Below are positions 10,969-21,080 of a DNA stretch of 64,000 nt, piece after piece. The stretch is from Cantharellus purpuraceus (Eukaryota > Basidiomycota > Agaricomycetes > Cantharellales > Hydnaceae): positions 434,001-498,000 of the forward strand of contig JALBUN010000049.1 of the NCBI GenBank assembly GCA_025174535.1, written 5' to 3'. Positions within the stretch are counted from its first letter, which is position 1, and every line of letters starts with the position of its first letter. Made by a program: the position numbers and the translations under genes. Below the pieces are notes generated by a model. That model was given only the letters and a program-made list of their open reading frames with translations. It searched no databases and was not told the origin of the DNA.

Positions 10969-11126
10969 CGCCTCACTAGCTAAATTGTTCATTCTCCACG
11001 TATTCTCTAAACACGGAGTCCCGTCGCATGTCACGTCCGATCGGGGTTCGGAGTTCATGTCCTCCTTCTTCTGCACATTAGGAAAGGCTCTTGACATGAA
11101 GCTCCATTTCACCTCCGGATACCACC
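10969..11126 (+). pseudogene. G1 integrase core fragment between two solo LTRs
   Basis: About 160 bp encode LAKLFILHVFSKHGVPSH, the integrase core aspartate region (TSDRGSEF) and KLHFTSGYH. The fragment joins the 9373-10230 piece across LTR-E and the 12516-13329 piece across LTR-A1. It is otherwise open, so these insertions postdate or were independent of its point-mutation decay. Confidence 0.85.
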
Positions 11127-12515
11127 TGTATGGGAACTGGTTTTCCCTTAAAAAAGATCTTGTTCAAAGTCCCAAAACTGTACAATTTTGCTTCATGGCC
11201 TTAAAATATCAGCATATATGTGCTGCTTTCTCTTGATTCAGGGCCATTCAAATATTCTCTATTTTTTCATATTTTTTTGGGAATTTTCCATGCAGAAATG
11301 AGTCTACAAACTTATTGTTCTGCTGGGCGAAGTTTTGGGACCCACATGGACCCACAATCCTTCGCAGATGTCACCAGCCTCAAAGTCAGCCGGAGTCACC
11401 CGGACAACTGACTCATTTTCGATCACATGACTCATTTTAATCTCCGACTCAATCTGGTCACCACTGCCAGTAAATCCTCAATATCTTCGCAACCACTCCA
11501 CCTCCTGACTCCATTTTCAGTGGAGAGTTCAATAGAAGCTGTGCCTACCCATAGCTGTGCTAATCAGCCCGGGAAATGAAGTATTGACCGAGTTATTTGA
11601 GTAATGGTGACTCATGCAATGACTCCTTCCATGACTCATACCATGACTCCTGTGATTACTCATACTATGACTCCATCCATGACTCATGCCATGAGTCAGA
11701 GCAAATCCAAGCAGCTCATTGGCTAGGAAATTTCCACCCCCTTCTCACATATTCCAGTAGTTTCCATCTATTAATAGGTAGAAGTTTCCAGTAGTATCAG
11801 TCAGCTCCTGTAAATACAATATAAAAGGAGCCCATTCTGCCTCTGAATAAATAACCATTTCTACCCCATCTTCTGCACATCAGTGTGACTAGAGTGACAT
11901 ACAGTGTCATCCTCTATATCTCAGTAACTGTTGATTGTCCAGTTCAAGGGTCGCTTACAGTTGTGTAACTGTATTCGATTGCACTCGAAGTAGTGATTGT
12001 CCTGCTTTGGGCGTGAGTGTAGTATCTACCTCACGTGACTACGAATCTACAGGGTGAGATTGTCTGTCGATAGTCCTGCCATTAGTGCTCTTGTTTAAGT
12101 TACTAGTGTGTACTGCCTTTGCAGAGCATTAGGATCTTGAACTCGTGTGAAGCAGTTGCTAGACTACTTCACACATTGCTGTTACCCGCTTCAGAGTGTC
12201 ACTGGTTGGACGGTTGGATTCATCCACCTACTTCCTCTAGCCTCTAAGTGCATTCCCCTCTTTTTGGAATATCTGGACCCCTAAGCGTCCGTGAACTCTA
12301 GACTCTGGAAGTCTTATTCATTCCCTACTGCTAAGAAATGTATTACTTTTCTGCGTATCGTCTGCATTGACCATTACAATGGATTGTAACCAAACGTTAA
12401 ATTGTTTCTGGAGTTGTGCTGCAGTAGGATTTGATATTCTTCTCAGCTGTTCATTCATGGAATTGTGGTGATTTAGAGTTTGCCCTAACACCATAATTTT
12501 GCGGGTTCCAAAACA
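11127..12515 (+). mobile_element. Solo LTR-A copy 1, with CCACC target duplication
   Basis: The 1,389-bp LTR begins TGTATGGGAA and ends GGTTCCAAAACA, flanked by CCACC at 11122-11126 and 12516-12520. A TATA box (AATATAAAAG) is at about 11819. Upstream of it lies a shortened TGACTCA-rich array (11606-11702). The array here is about 56 bp shorter than in the 17582 copy, which accounts for the whole length difference (1,389 versus 1,445 bp). Confidence 0.93.
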
Positions 12516-13329
12516 CCACCCTGAAGGAGACGGACAAACGGAACGAATGAATCAGTCCCTGGAACAATATCTCCGAATCTATTGTAACTATCAACAAGAC
12601 AACTGGGCTGATCTACTTCCGATCGCAGAGTTTGCCTACAACAACGCTCCAAATGCGACTACCGGCATCTCTCCGTTCTTTGCTAACAAAGGCTACCATC
12701 CAAACATCTCCATCCACCCTGAGAAAGAACTTGCCTCCACCAAAGCCTGCCAATTTGTAACCGACCTCGATCAACTACACCAACATCTCCGAGAAACCAT
12801 CTCCGATGCCCAGAAACAATATCAAGTCTCCGCAGACCAACGCCGCATCCCGGCTCCGGACCTGCAAATCGGAGACCAAGTATTCGTTAAGGCCGAACAC
12901 TTCCGGACCACCCGCCCATCGAAGAAACTCTCCGAGAAATACTTAGGTCCTTATGAGGTCATTGCTCGCACGGGCAGCAGGTCTTTCACCCTCCGCCTCC
13001 CAGACCACTTCCAAGCAGTTCATCCGGTCTTCCATATATCAATGCTTGAACCCGCTACCACGAACAAGATCTCCGGTTGCACGCAACCTCCACCTCCCCC
13101 GATCATCATCGAAGGAGACAATGAATATGAGATATCTGAGATCCTGGACTCGAAGATCGACCGTTGATACAAGTGCAAGCTCCAGTACTTAGTCAAATGG
13201 ACTGGGTACGAAGGCACTGATGAAGAGTCTTCATGGATCTCTGCATCCGAACTCGATCACGCATCCGAATCCATCTCCGATTTTCACTCTGCTTATCCAG
13301 ACAAACCTGGCCCTCTTATGAATCTTTAA
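12516..13329 (+). pseudogene. G1 integrase C-terminus and chromodomain
   Basis: The frame runs from HPEGDGQTERMNQSLEQYL through the integrase C-terminal domain (QIGDQVFVKAEHFRTT, PYEVIARTG, HPVFHISMLEP) into a chromodomain (EILDSKIDR*YKCKLQYLVKW.GYE..EESSW, about 13135-13240) and a stop at about 13327. The chromodomain aromatic residues (Y, W, W) are in place. One TGA at 13165-13167 sits where CGA (Arg) would fit. The chromodomain places G1 among chromoviruses, whose integrases use it to target chromatin. The antisense gene converges on it 150 bp downstream. Confidence 0.88.
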
Positions 13330-13478
13330 GTTTGATTACTAATGCTAATTCTATTATTTTGCATCATCATTTTATTACAAGTCAAGGGAAATTACCAGCC
13401 TGCTCAAAAAGCTCTGAAGGAATCACTCCACCTCATTCTTTCTTCGTTCCGAAAATTATAATCATTTTCATTTTTATT

Positions 13479-15330
13479 TTATACATCGCGTTTCCTTTTC
13501 CCCTTTCCCTTATCTACCTCAGGCTCCGTCTCCGACTCCTCATCACTCTCTACATCCAACACCCAATCCTTCTCATCTCCCATGTCCGAATCCTCGTCCA
13601 ACGGGGCCATGAACTTCTGCAACCAACATAACTCGGCTGTCCGACGACCCTCCAGAACCTCCTTCCATTTCATCGTCCTCACCAAGTCTACCAACAACCC
13701 CTCTGTCCGCCGAAGGTGCTCCGACTGTAGGTCAACCAGCCGGATAAGCTGGCCCACGGTGCTATTGGGCGCCGAAACATGCCCCGTACCTGCACCGGTC
13801 GTCGCCCCTTCCGATCTGACGCCGCTACCCCTGGCTGCCACAGCACCCGTCTCCGTCCGCCTCTTTTTGGTCGGACGACCCTCCAATTCCTTCTCTGCCC
13901 CTCCTTGTACCACTAATCGGGGCTTGACGCTCCGACTCCGGGGATTGAACTTCCCATCAATCCTACACCCTCCTTTCCGACCCTGACAACGATCGCAGGA
14001 CCGAAGTCGGCAAGTTAGGCTGGTAGGCCACACGCACTCCACACCCGCATCACGACATAAGTCACAAGTTACGCCGGGTCCGCCAAATGGCTCCGTTGGA
14101 GCCAGAGCCTTGGGTGGCCCGCCCCTTCTCGCTGCGGCCTCCAAGCGTTCCCTCTCCTCCTCCTTGTCCTGCTGTTCTGCCACCGCCTTCTCCATCTCGC
14201 GCTTGCAAAGCTGGATCGCCGACCTCGCAACACGCAGCTCCTTCTTACAGGCCACCAACACGCGACTCTCCGCCTTGCACCATATGACCCTCCGGTCCAC
14301 CTCTCGCTTCTCCGTATCAGCACTCAGGTACGCCTTCAGGGAAAAGACTGCGACGTCGAGGTTCTTCTTAGTGGTAGCGGCATAGAGCTCCGCTCTTTTG
14401 CGAGCCTCGACCACAGCTACCCAAGCCATCTCCTCGTAAGAATTCGAAGTAGGATCCGGCTCCACATCCATCCCAACATCCACGCCCGCCTCGGGCTCCG
14501 CAGTTGCATCGAGCTCCACATTGGCATCAGGATCCGCCTCCACCTCCGCCCTATCTGTCTCCGCCGCATCATCTTCCTCAGCTGCCCCTAACTCAAATAA
14601 GGGCCATGCCCACAGACGTAACGGCGAGTCCTCCACAGTGACAATCCTTGAACGAGTCGCCTCCGTCTGTGTAACGGAGATGATGGCGACTTCTGGGGTC
14701 CCTGGCCATATTGGTACACTCGGACTTCCTGGGTGGCTGGTTTCCCCTGCCCCGGTCACCTCCTCCTCTACCTCCATGGCCACCTCTAACTCATGTGTCT
14801 GCTCCTCCACTTCTTTCAGTCTCGCAGCCTCCATCGCTGCCGCAAGTTCCTTCACCATGCGGGCCCTCTCAGCCTTCGCTTCCTCTTCTTTCCTTCTCTG
14901 TTCCGTTTTCGCCACCTCTTTCCGTTGCTGCTGCTGCTCCTCCTTCCATCTCCGTTCTGCCTCCTCCTCCTCCTTCCGTCTCCGTTCTGCCTCCTCCTCC
15001 TCCTTCCGTCTCCGTTCTGCCTCCTCCTCCTCCTTCCGTCTCCGTTCTGCCTCCTCCTCCTTCCGTCTCCATTCCGCCTCCTCCTCCTCCTTCCGTCTCC
15101 ATTCCGCCTCCTCCTCCTCCTTCCGTCTCCATTCCGCCTCCTCCTCCTCCTTCCGTCTCCATTCCGCCTCCTCCTCCTCCTTCCATCTTCGTTCCGCCTC
15201 CTTCCTCCTTCCGTCTCCGTTCCGCTTCCTCCTCCTCTTTCCGTTTCCGCTCCTCTTCCTCTTCCTTCCGTCGGGCCAAGAGCAACTGCTCCAGCTCGGC
15301 CACGCTCATGCTTGCCAAAGGGTTTGACAT
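13479..15330 (-). pseudogene. Antisense accessory gene of G1: coiled-coil, Cys-rich protein (one frameshift)
   Basis: On the strand opposite gag-pol, a frame of about 617 codons starts at ATG 15328-15330 (MSNPLASMSVAELEQLLLAR). It has (1) an E/R-rich repeat EEEEAERRRK of about eight 24-bp units (14935-15250), predicted helical; (2) an acidic, Ala/Glu-rich middle; (3) a Cys cluster at about 14000-14100 spaced CxxCx6C..C..CxxCx6C, like fungal Zn2Cys6 motifs, followed by a basic KKRR stretch; and (4) an acidic tail and basic end (GKGKRKRDV). One extra G at about 15200-15206 shifts the frame inside the repeat; everything else is open. A TATA box on this strand is 32-42 nt upstream of the ATG. The next feature upstream is LTR-C. 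A second copy with the same layout is at 20025-20269. I do not know its function; nucleic-acid binding is a guess from the Cys cluster. Confidence 0.75.
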
Positions 15331-15361
15331 CGTTGAGGATAAGACCTCAATCATGCCCCTC

Positions 15362-15373
15362 CTTTTATATGTC
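15362..15373 (-). promoter_or_regulatory. TATA box of the antisense accessory gene
   Basis: The minus strand reads ACATATAAAAGG here, 32-42 nt upstream of the antisense ATG. The same element is conserved in the second copy (about 20299-20310 relative to the ATG at 20269). This suggests a dedicated promoter outside the LTR. Confidence 0.6.
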
Positions 15374-15471
15374 TCCAGACCCCCAGTATAACTCTGACCG
15401 CGCCCAATCATCTCACCTATTCAATCCACGGACATGAGGCCTCAGGGGCTCAGCCTTAAATGGAGAGATAC

Positions 15472-16070
15472 TGTTATGACTATATTCATTAATGACCAGA
15501 TCCCCATCCGATCCCCTCAGATCCCCGCGCATATGAAATCTATACTCCATTTGGAAACCGCTACGTCTCCATCTACCTGTCCAATTGTCACCGCCGATTC
15601 TGCCCATCCGTCTCCAGTTCCAATTGATGCATCAGCATCACCATAGGAACCCAGACATCCATCCCCATCGGACTCGGACATACTCACATAAGGCCGTCGG
15701 CCTCGGAGACCCATCACCGGAGTAATTATTATTAGATTTCAAATATGTATTTAAGTTGCCCGACTGGGGACTTCATTCCCCAGTTTGAATATCAAATCAC
15801 GCCTAGCTCCTAAGTCCGATCCTAACCCTCTAAGTCGTACTCCGTCTCCAAAATCTCAGACACCAGTATTAGTGAGGGCGCAGCACATAAGCTGAAGCCA
15901 AGTCTGTTCCGACCCCCACGACATACTCCGACTCCGACCCAACCTCCAACCCAACCTCCAACCCAACCTCCAACCCAACCTCCAACCCAACCTCCAACCC
16001 AACCTCCAACCCAACCTCCAACCCAACCTCTGATCCAATCTCCAACCCCAATCGGACCCAGTGCGTAACA
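15472..16070 (+). mobile_element. LTR-C copy 2, probable 3' LTR of G1
   Basis: This 599-bp copy starts TGTTATGACT and ends GTGCGTAACA, in the same orientation as the 3080 copy. A short purine stretch (TGGAGAGATA) precedes it and may serve as polypurine tract; the same sequence precedes the 20408 copy. A 12-bp minisatellite (about 8 units) is at 15936-16031. At its right it abuts a truncated LTR-A. Confidence 0.85.
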
Positions 16071-16434
16071 CTAGACTACTTCACACATTGCTGTTACCCG
16101 CTTCTGAGTGCCACTGGTTGGACGGTTGGATTCATCCACCTACTTCCTTTAGCCTCTAAGTGCATTCCCCTCTTTTTGGAATATCTGGACCCCTAAGCGT
16201 CCGTGAACTCTAGACTCTGGAAGTCTTATTCATTTCTTGCTGCTAAGAAATGTATTACTTTTCTGCGTATAGTCTGCATTGACCAATACAAGGGATTGTA
16301 ACCAAAGTACAAATGTTAAATTGTTTCTGGAGTTGTGCTGCAGCAGGGTTTGATATTCTTCTCAGCTGTTCATTCACGGAATTGTGGTGATTTAGAGTTT
16401 GCCCTAACACCATAATTTTGCAGGTTCCAAAACA
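16071..16434 (+). mobile_element. Truncated LTR-A/B, 3' 364 bp only
   Basis: The segment is similar to the last 364 bp of LTR-A copies, from CTAGACTACTTCAC to the terminal GGTTCCAAAACA. The 5' part is missing where LTR-C ends. It is followed at once by the G2 extra ORF, so an A-type LTR once inserted into that ORF and later lost its left half. Confidence 0.85.
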
Positions 16435-17581
16435 GGGGCTGACTATACCTTTCCACCGCTTCGGTGGAAAGAGCATTAAGAGTCACATGGCCGTGACTTA
16501 TATGCAACATCAAAGATGATGTCACAACACCTTATCGTGAAGACTACAATAAGATGTACAAGGCTAACTTGGACCTGTTTATGCAGGTCCAAGAACTCAA
16601 AGGACTTCTCAACAATGAGAAGTCCAAAGTAACTTGTCTCAGAGATGAGTTAAAAACACTGAAGGAGGCTGCTGATAGAGCACCTCCTACATTCAAGACC
16701 AAGCTCACAATGGTGCGCTTGGCCCCAGTAGCATTGCTATCACATGCTACAGCAGGCAAATCATTGCCTGCCATTATGCCATCACAGCCCATGGCTTCAT
16801 CATCATGGGAAACAATCAACCTCACCAAAGAGGATGATCTCCTGGGCAAATTGCCTCAGGTCAACCCTTGAGGGTTTGAAGGTCAAGATTGGGATGATAC
16901 CAACCCAATCTGGGAAGGATATGACCACGATTGTGGTCTCCTCCTGGCTAACATTCCCAAGGGTGCTAAGCAACCAGGCAAACTCAAAGAGTTTGCCCTA
17001 TCAGAAATCAAAGCTGAGATTGATCAGCTTCAAAAGGAATATATGGCTGGTGACACCAGCCGTACCTTAAAAGACCCAGTGTTGAAGACGCTGGAGGAAG
17101 CCCAGCGTACAAACTATTGCAAATGCTGGGACAATTTTGGGCATGCTCTCAAGCATGCCAATGCAGGGAAATCATTCCCCAAATGGGCACCGTGGTTCAT
17201 GACTGCAGCTGACCCTCCCAGAGCGGTCACTGGCCACCTGCTGCAACCTCTGGGCAAGTCCGCCCCTATCAGGGCAGACTGGTTCAACATCTGCAATATG
17301 GACACTCTGGAGTTTGTATCATTCCATAAAAAGGCATTGGCCACACCATTCACAGAATGGACTGTACTGATGTGCAGAGTCATCAAGAGAATGACTCTGC
17401 TGGCTCGCGCTGATAATGCAAGTCTTATCGTCGCCCTACCAACCACACCAGTAGACACACTTGCCCTCATACAGGGGTGGCAAGTGAACCCTAATGGGGT
17501 CCCCCCGGCCATCCAACAGGAGTCAGATGGTACTATGAACTTGTCCGATGTGGACATCTGGATGTGGCTGCAAAAGGCCAC
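16435..17581 (+). pseudogene. G2 extra ORF, copy 2, N-terminal and middle part
   Basis: From GG*LYLSTASVERALR the frame runs through the coiled-coil segment (about 16553-16670), a Pro/Ser-rich stretch, and a globular-looking region (WAPWFMTAADPPRAV, LIQGWQVNPNGVPPA) to WMWLQKAT, where solo LTR-A2 interrupts it. In-frame TGA codons at about 16441, 16497 and 16869 break it; at the last, copy 1 has CAA, so the ancestor was probably CGA. The frame resumes at 19032. The combined protein would be about 650 residues. No known domain recognised. Confidence 0.7.
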
Positions 17582-19026
17582 TGTATGGGAACTGGTTTTC
17601 CCTTAAAAAAGATCTTGTTCAAAGTCCCAAAACTGTACAATTTCGCTTCATGGCCTTAAAATATCAGCATATATGTGCTGCTTTCTCTTGATTCAGGGCC
17701 ATTCAAATATTCTCTATTTTTTCATATTTTTTCAGGAATTTTCCATGCAGAAATGAGTCCACAACCTTGTTGTTCTGCTGGGCAAAGTTTTGGGACCCAC
17801 ATGGACCCACAAACCTTCGCAGATGTCAGCAGCCTCAAAGTCAGCCAGAGTCACCCGGACAACTGACTCATTTTTGATCACATGACTCATTTCAATCTCC
17901 GACTCAATCTGGTCACCACTGCCAGTAAATCCTCAATATCTTCGCAACCACTCCACCTCCTGACTCCATTTTCAGTGGAGAGTTCAATAGAAGCTGTGCC
18001 TACCCATAGCTGTGCTGATCATCCCAGGAAACGGAGTATTGACCGAGTTATTTGGGTAATGGTGACTCATGCAATGACTCCTGCCATGACTCATGCTATG
18101 ACTCCTTCCATGACTCATACCATGACTCCTGTGATTACTCATACTATGACTCTTGCTCTGAGTCATACTATGACTCCATTCATGACTCATGCCATGAGTC
18201 AGAGCAAATCCAAGCAGCTCATTGGCTAGGAAACTTCCACCCCCTTCTCACATATTCCAGTAGTTTCCATCTATTAATAGGTAGAAGTTTCCAGTAGTAT
18301 CAGTCAGCTCCTGTAAATACAATATAAAAGGAGCCCATTCTGCCTCTGAATAAATAACCATTTCTACCCCATCTTCTGCACATCAGTGTGACTAGAGTGA
18401 CATACAGTGTCATCCTCTATATCTCAGTAACTGTTGATTGTCCAGTTCAAGGGTCGCTTACAGTTGTGTAACTGTATTCAATTGCACTCGAAGTAGTGAT
18501 ATTCCTGCTTTGGGCGTGAGTGTAGTATCTACCTCACGTGACTACGAATCTACAGGGTGAGATTGTCTGTCGATAGTCCTGCCATTCATGCTCTTTGTTT
18601 AAGTTACTAGTGTGTACTGCCTTTGCAGAGCATTAGGATCTTGAACTCGTGTGAAGCAGTTGCTAGACTACTTCACACATTGTGGTTACCTGCTTCAGAG
18701 TGTCACTGGTTGGACGGTTGGATTCATCCACCTACTTCCTCTAGCCTCTAAGTGCATTCCCCTCTTTTTGGAATATCTGGACCCCTAAGCGTCCATGAAC
18801 TCTAGACTCTGGAAGTCTTATTCATTTCTTGCTGCTAAGAAATGTATTACCTTCCTGCATATCGTCTGCATTGACCATTACAACGGATTGTAACCAAAGT
18901 ACAAACATTAAATTGTTTCTGGAGTTGTGCTGCAGTAGGATTTGATATTCTTCTCAGCTGTTCATTCACGGAATTGTGGTGATTTAGAGTTTGCCCTAAC
19001 ACCATAATTTTGCGGGTTCCAAAACA
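17582..19026 (+). mobile_element. Solo LTR-A copy 2, with GCCAC target duplication
   Basis: The 1,445-bp LTR begins TGTATGGGAA and ends GGTTCCAAAACA, flanked by GCCAC at 17577-17581 and 19027-19031. Removing it plus one GCCAC gives back a continuous frame in the host ORF. A TATA box AATATAAAAG is at 18321-18330, with the TGACTCA array just upstream. Confidence 0.95.
18062..18204. promoter_or_regulatory. TGACTCA array in LTR-A U3 (Gcn4/Cpc1/AP-1 type sites)
   Basis: Within 143 bp there are six exact TGACTCA/TGAGTCA heptamers, most in the full ATGACTCAT context, interleaved with one-mismatch forms (TGACTCC, TTACTCA). Two further exact copies are at about 17864 and 17883. TGACTCA is the known core for fungal bZIP factors Gcn4/Cpc1. 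The array ends about 120 bp upstream of the TATA box. That it drives transcription is inference. Confidence 0.7.
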
Positions 19027-19031
19027 GCCAC

Positions 19032-19605
19032 TCCCAAGAAGGGTTCTTCTGTATTTAAGAAGAACCTCTGGACTATGTTCCAGAATCCTGGCCACTGGGG
19101 GTTATTGACCAGTGGTCAAAAGTTCTCACCAACTATTGGTGACACCTTTTGCACTTCAGTCACTGGAGTGTATGATTGGGGGAATCGCTCCCCCAAAGAA
19201 CATACTGAATTGGAGCTTGTGCTCTGGTTTGGACAATCAGGGGGCATCACTCCCGATCGCGCTGCTATATTAGAGGAGTTTGCTAAATGCATCACCTCTG
19301 GAGCAGCATTTAACCAGTCCACCAGGGTTGGTAAGCAAAAGCAGGAGACTCAGGGAGTCTCCCAAGCAGCTCATAAAGCTGCTAAATGCTCTCTTGCTGA
19401 GCATTTAGGTCACAATCAACTCAATCATGAACTTGATTGGGATGCTGCAGTAGCAATTACATCCTCCTCATCGATTCAAGTGGATGAGGATACTGCAACC
19501 ACATTGGGGATGACTGAGAGCTGTCCCCCTCTGGAGCCATATGAACAAGATGATCATATGGACACCAACCCGTTGGAACAGCTTCATAAGGAGCTGTATG
19601 ATTAA
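19032..19605 (+). pseudogene. G2 extra ORF, copy 2, C-terminal part
   Basis: After LTR-A2 the frame continues (PKKGSSVFKKNLW, then FQNPGHWGLLTSGQKF, GDTFCTSVTGVYDW, TELELVLWFGQSGG) to an acidic tail ending LHKELYD and TAA at 19603-19605. It has no stop in this part. A relative of this segment lies inverted at 26847-27328. The stop is followed by a purine-rich tract and a short LTR, so this ORF is the last one before a 3' LTR. Confidence 0.75.
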
Positions 19606-19633
19606 AAGGTACTGAATGAGATCGTGCCTCATT

Positions 19634-19647
19634 CAAAAAGGGGAGGG
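19634..19647 (+). promoter_or_regulatory. Polypurine tract next to LTR-H
   Basis: The sequence AAAAAGGGGAGGG lies directly before TGTAAGTACC, the start of LTR-H. The inverted copy has the same arrangement (CCCTCCCCTTTTT at 26847-26859). A purine run abutting the 3' LTR is the plus-strand primer site of LTR retroelements. Confidence 0.7.
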
Positions 19648-20024
19648 TGTAAGTACCCAAGGTACTTGCTTATTATAGTATGTAGCTAGATAGTTATAAT
19701 TAGTGTATGCAGCATTCCATTAAGGAATGCTGTCTTATTGATAGATATATGCGCCCATAGGGTGCATGTGTATAGTTATCATGTAAGCCAGTGGACCCAA
19801 GTACACGTGTGGGTCCACATATAGGAGACAGAAAACTTAGTAACTACCACACTGTACAGCACATCACCCAACCAATACACTTGGTTGAGTTCTATGCAAT
19901 GGTGTGAACTAAGACACCCAATTAACAACAGAACTTAGTAACTACCACACTGTACAGCCCATCGCCCAACCAATACACTTGGTTGAGTTCTGTGCAATGG
20001 TGTGAACTAAGACACCCATTAACA
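19648..20024 (+). mobile_element. Short LTR (family H), 280 bp, with its last 95 bp duplicated
   Basis: LTR-H runs from TGTAAGTACC to CCCAATTAACA at 19927 and contains several small palindromes (GGTACTTG region, GCATTCC/GGAATGC, GGGTCCAC). The last ~95 bp are repeated in tandem at 19928-20024 (CAGAACTTAGTAAC to CCCATTAACA). The inverted copy at 26570-26846 is 277 bp without the duplication. It abuts the antisense-gene relic of a G1-type element at 20025. Confidence 0.75.
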
Positions 20025-20269
20025 TCCTCCTCCTTCTGTCTCTGTTCCCTCTCCTCCTCCTTCCATCTCCATTCTGCTTCCTCCTCTTCCTTCCATCTCC
20101 ATTCCACCACCTCCTCCTCCTTCCATCTCCACTCCTCTGCCTCCTCCACCTCCTGTCTCCATTCCTCTTCTTCCTCCTTCCACTTCCATTCCTCCTCCTC
20201 TTCCTTCTGTCAGGTCAGGAGCAACTGCTTGAGCTCAGCCACACTCATGTTTGCCAAAGGATTCAACAT
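20025..20269 (-). pseudogene. Second copy of the antisense accessory gene, N-terminal part only
   Basis: On the minus strand from ATG 20267-20269 it reads MLNPLANMSVAELKQLLLT and then the E/R/W-rich repeat (KWKEEEEEWR...), like 15330 downwards. A TGA follows LLLT, where the first copy has an Arg codon. The gene is cut at 20025 by LTR-H. The 138 bp from ATG to LTR-C (141 bp in copy 1) and the TATA box are conserved, which ties the antisense gene to LTR-C elements. Confidence 0.7.
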
Positions 20270-20407
20270 TGTTGAGGAGAAGACCTCAACATACCCCTCC
20301 TTTTATATGTCTCCAGACCCCCCAGTATAACTCCGACTGCACCCAACCATCTCACCTATTCAGTCCACAGACATGAGGCCTCAAGGGCTCGGCCTTAATG
20401 GAGAGAT

Positions 20408-20918
20408 ACTGTTATGACTAATTCATTAACACCCAGATCCCCATCTGATCCCCCAGATCCCTGTGCACATGAAATCTATACTCCATTAGGAAACCATACA
20501 TCTCCTGTAGTCCACCTGAGGATCATCATGACTCCACCCATCCATCCCCGGTTCCACTGATGCATCAACATCACCATAGGAACTGGACACCCATCCCTGT
20601 TCAACTTGGACATATTCATGTAAGGCCATCAGCCTCAGAGATCCATCACCAGAGTAATTATTATTTGATTTCAAATATGTATTTAAGTTGTACTACTGGG
20701 GACTTCATCCCCCAGTTTGAATATCAAATCATGTCTAGCTCCCAAGTCTGATCCAAACTATCTAAGTCATACTCCATCTCTGAAATCTCAGACACAGGTA
20801 TTAGTGAGGGTGCAGCACATAAGCTGAAGCCAAGTCCATTCCAACCCAACACCCACTCTGACTCTGACCCCAAACTCTGATCCAGGTTCTGACCCCCCAT
20901 CAGACCTAGTGCGTAACA
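20408..20918 (+). mobile_element. LTR-C copy 3, 511 bp
   Basis: It starts TGTTATGACT and ends GTGCGTAACA. It lacks the 12-bp minisatellite, which explains its shorter length. It follows an antisense-gene relic exactly as the 15472 copy does. Its right side abuts an RNase H fragment of another element. Confidence 0.8.
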
Positions 20919-21080
20919 GTGAACTAAGTTGCAACCTTACAAACTGACCACAAGGGTCTCAAATACTTCAAGACCCAAAAGAATCTGTCCCCCAGACAGA
21001 TCCAATGGTAGGAGTTCCTCTCCTGTTTCAACTTCATTACTCTGCATATAGACAGGAAGTTCAGCAAATGGTAATTACTG
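20919..21080 (+). pseudogene. RNase H fragment of a third Ty3/Gypsy family
   Basis: A short frame reads LTTRVSN or, in the coding phase, TDHKGLKYFKTQKNLSPRQ-like with SPRQIQW and FLSCFNF, the RNase H end of Gypsy pol. It differs from G1 (EYFSTTKLLTRRQV) and is therefore a separate family. It is only about 150 bp and broken. Confidence 0.6.

Noticed and set aside
14521..15437. Long Ser- and Pro-rich plus-strand frames
   Set aside because: They lie opposite the E/R repeat of the antisense gene and are its mirror; the minus strand has the start, TATA box and Cys motif.
3080..16070. G1 as one intact insertion with matching target duplications
   Set aside because: The flanks TGAGC and CTAGA differ and pol is partly duplicated and inverted, so the locus is a composite.
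18062..18204. Regular short repeats that might suggest a CRISPR-like array
   Set aside because: The units are imperfect, without unique spacers, and sit in the U3 of an LTR in a eukaryotic genome.
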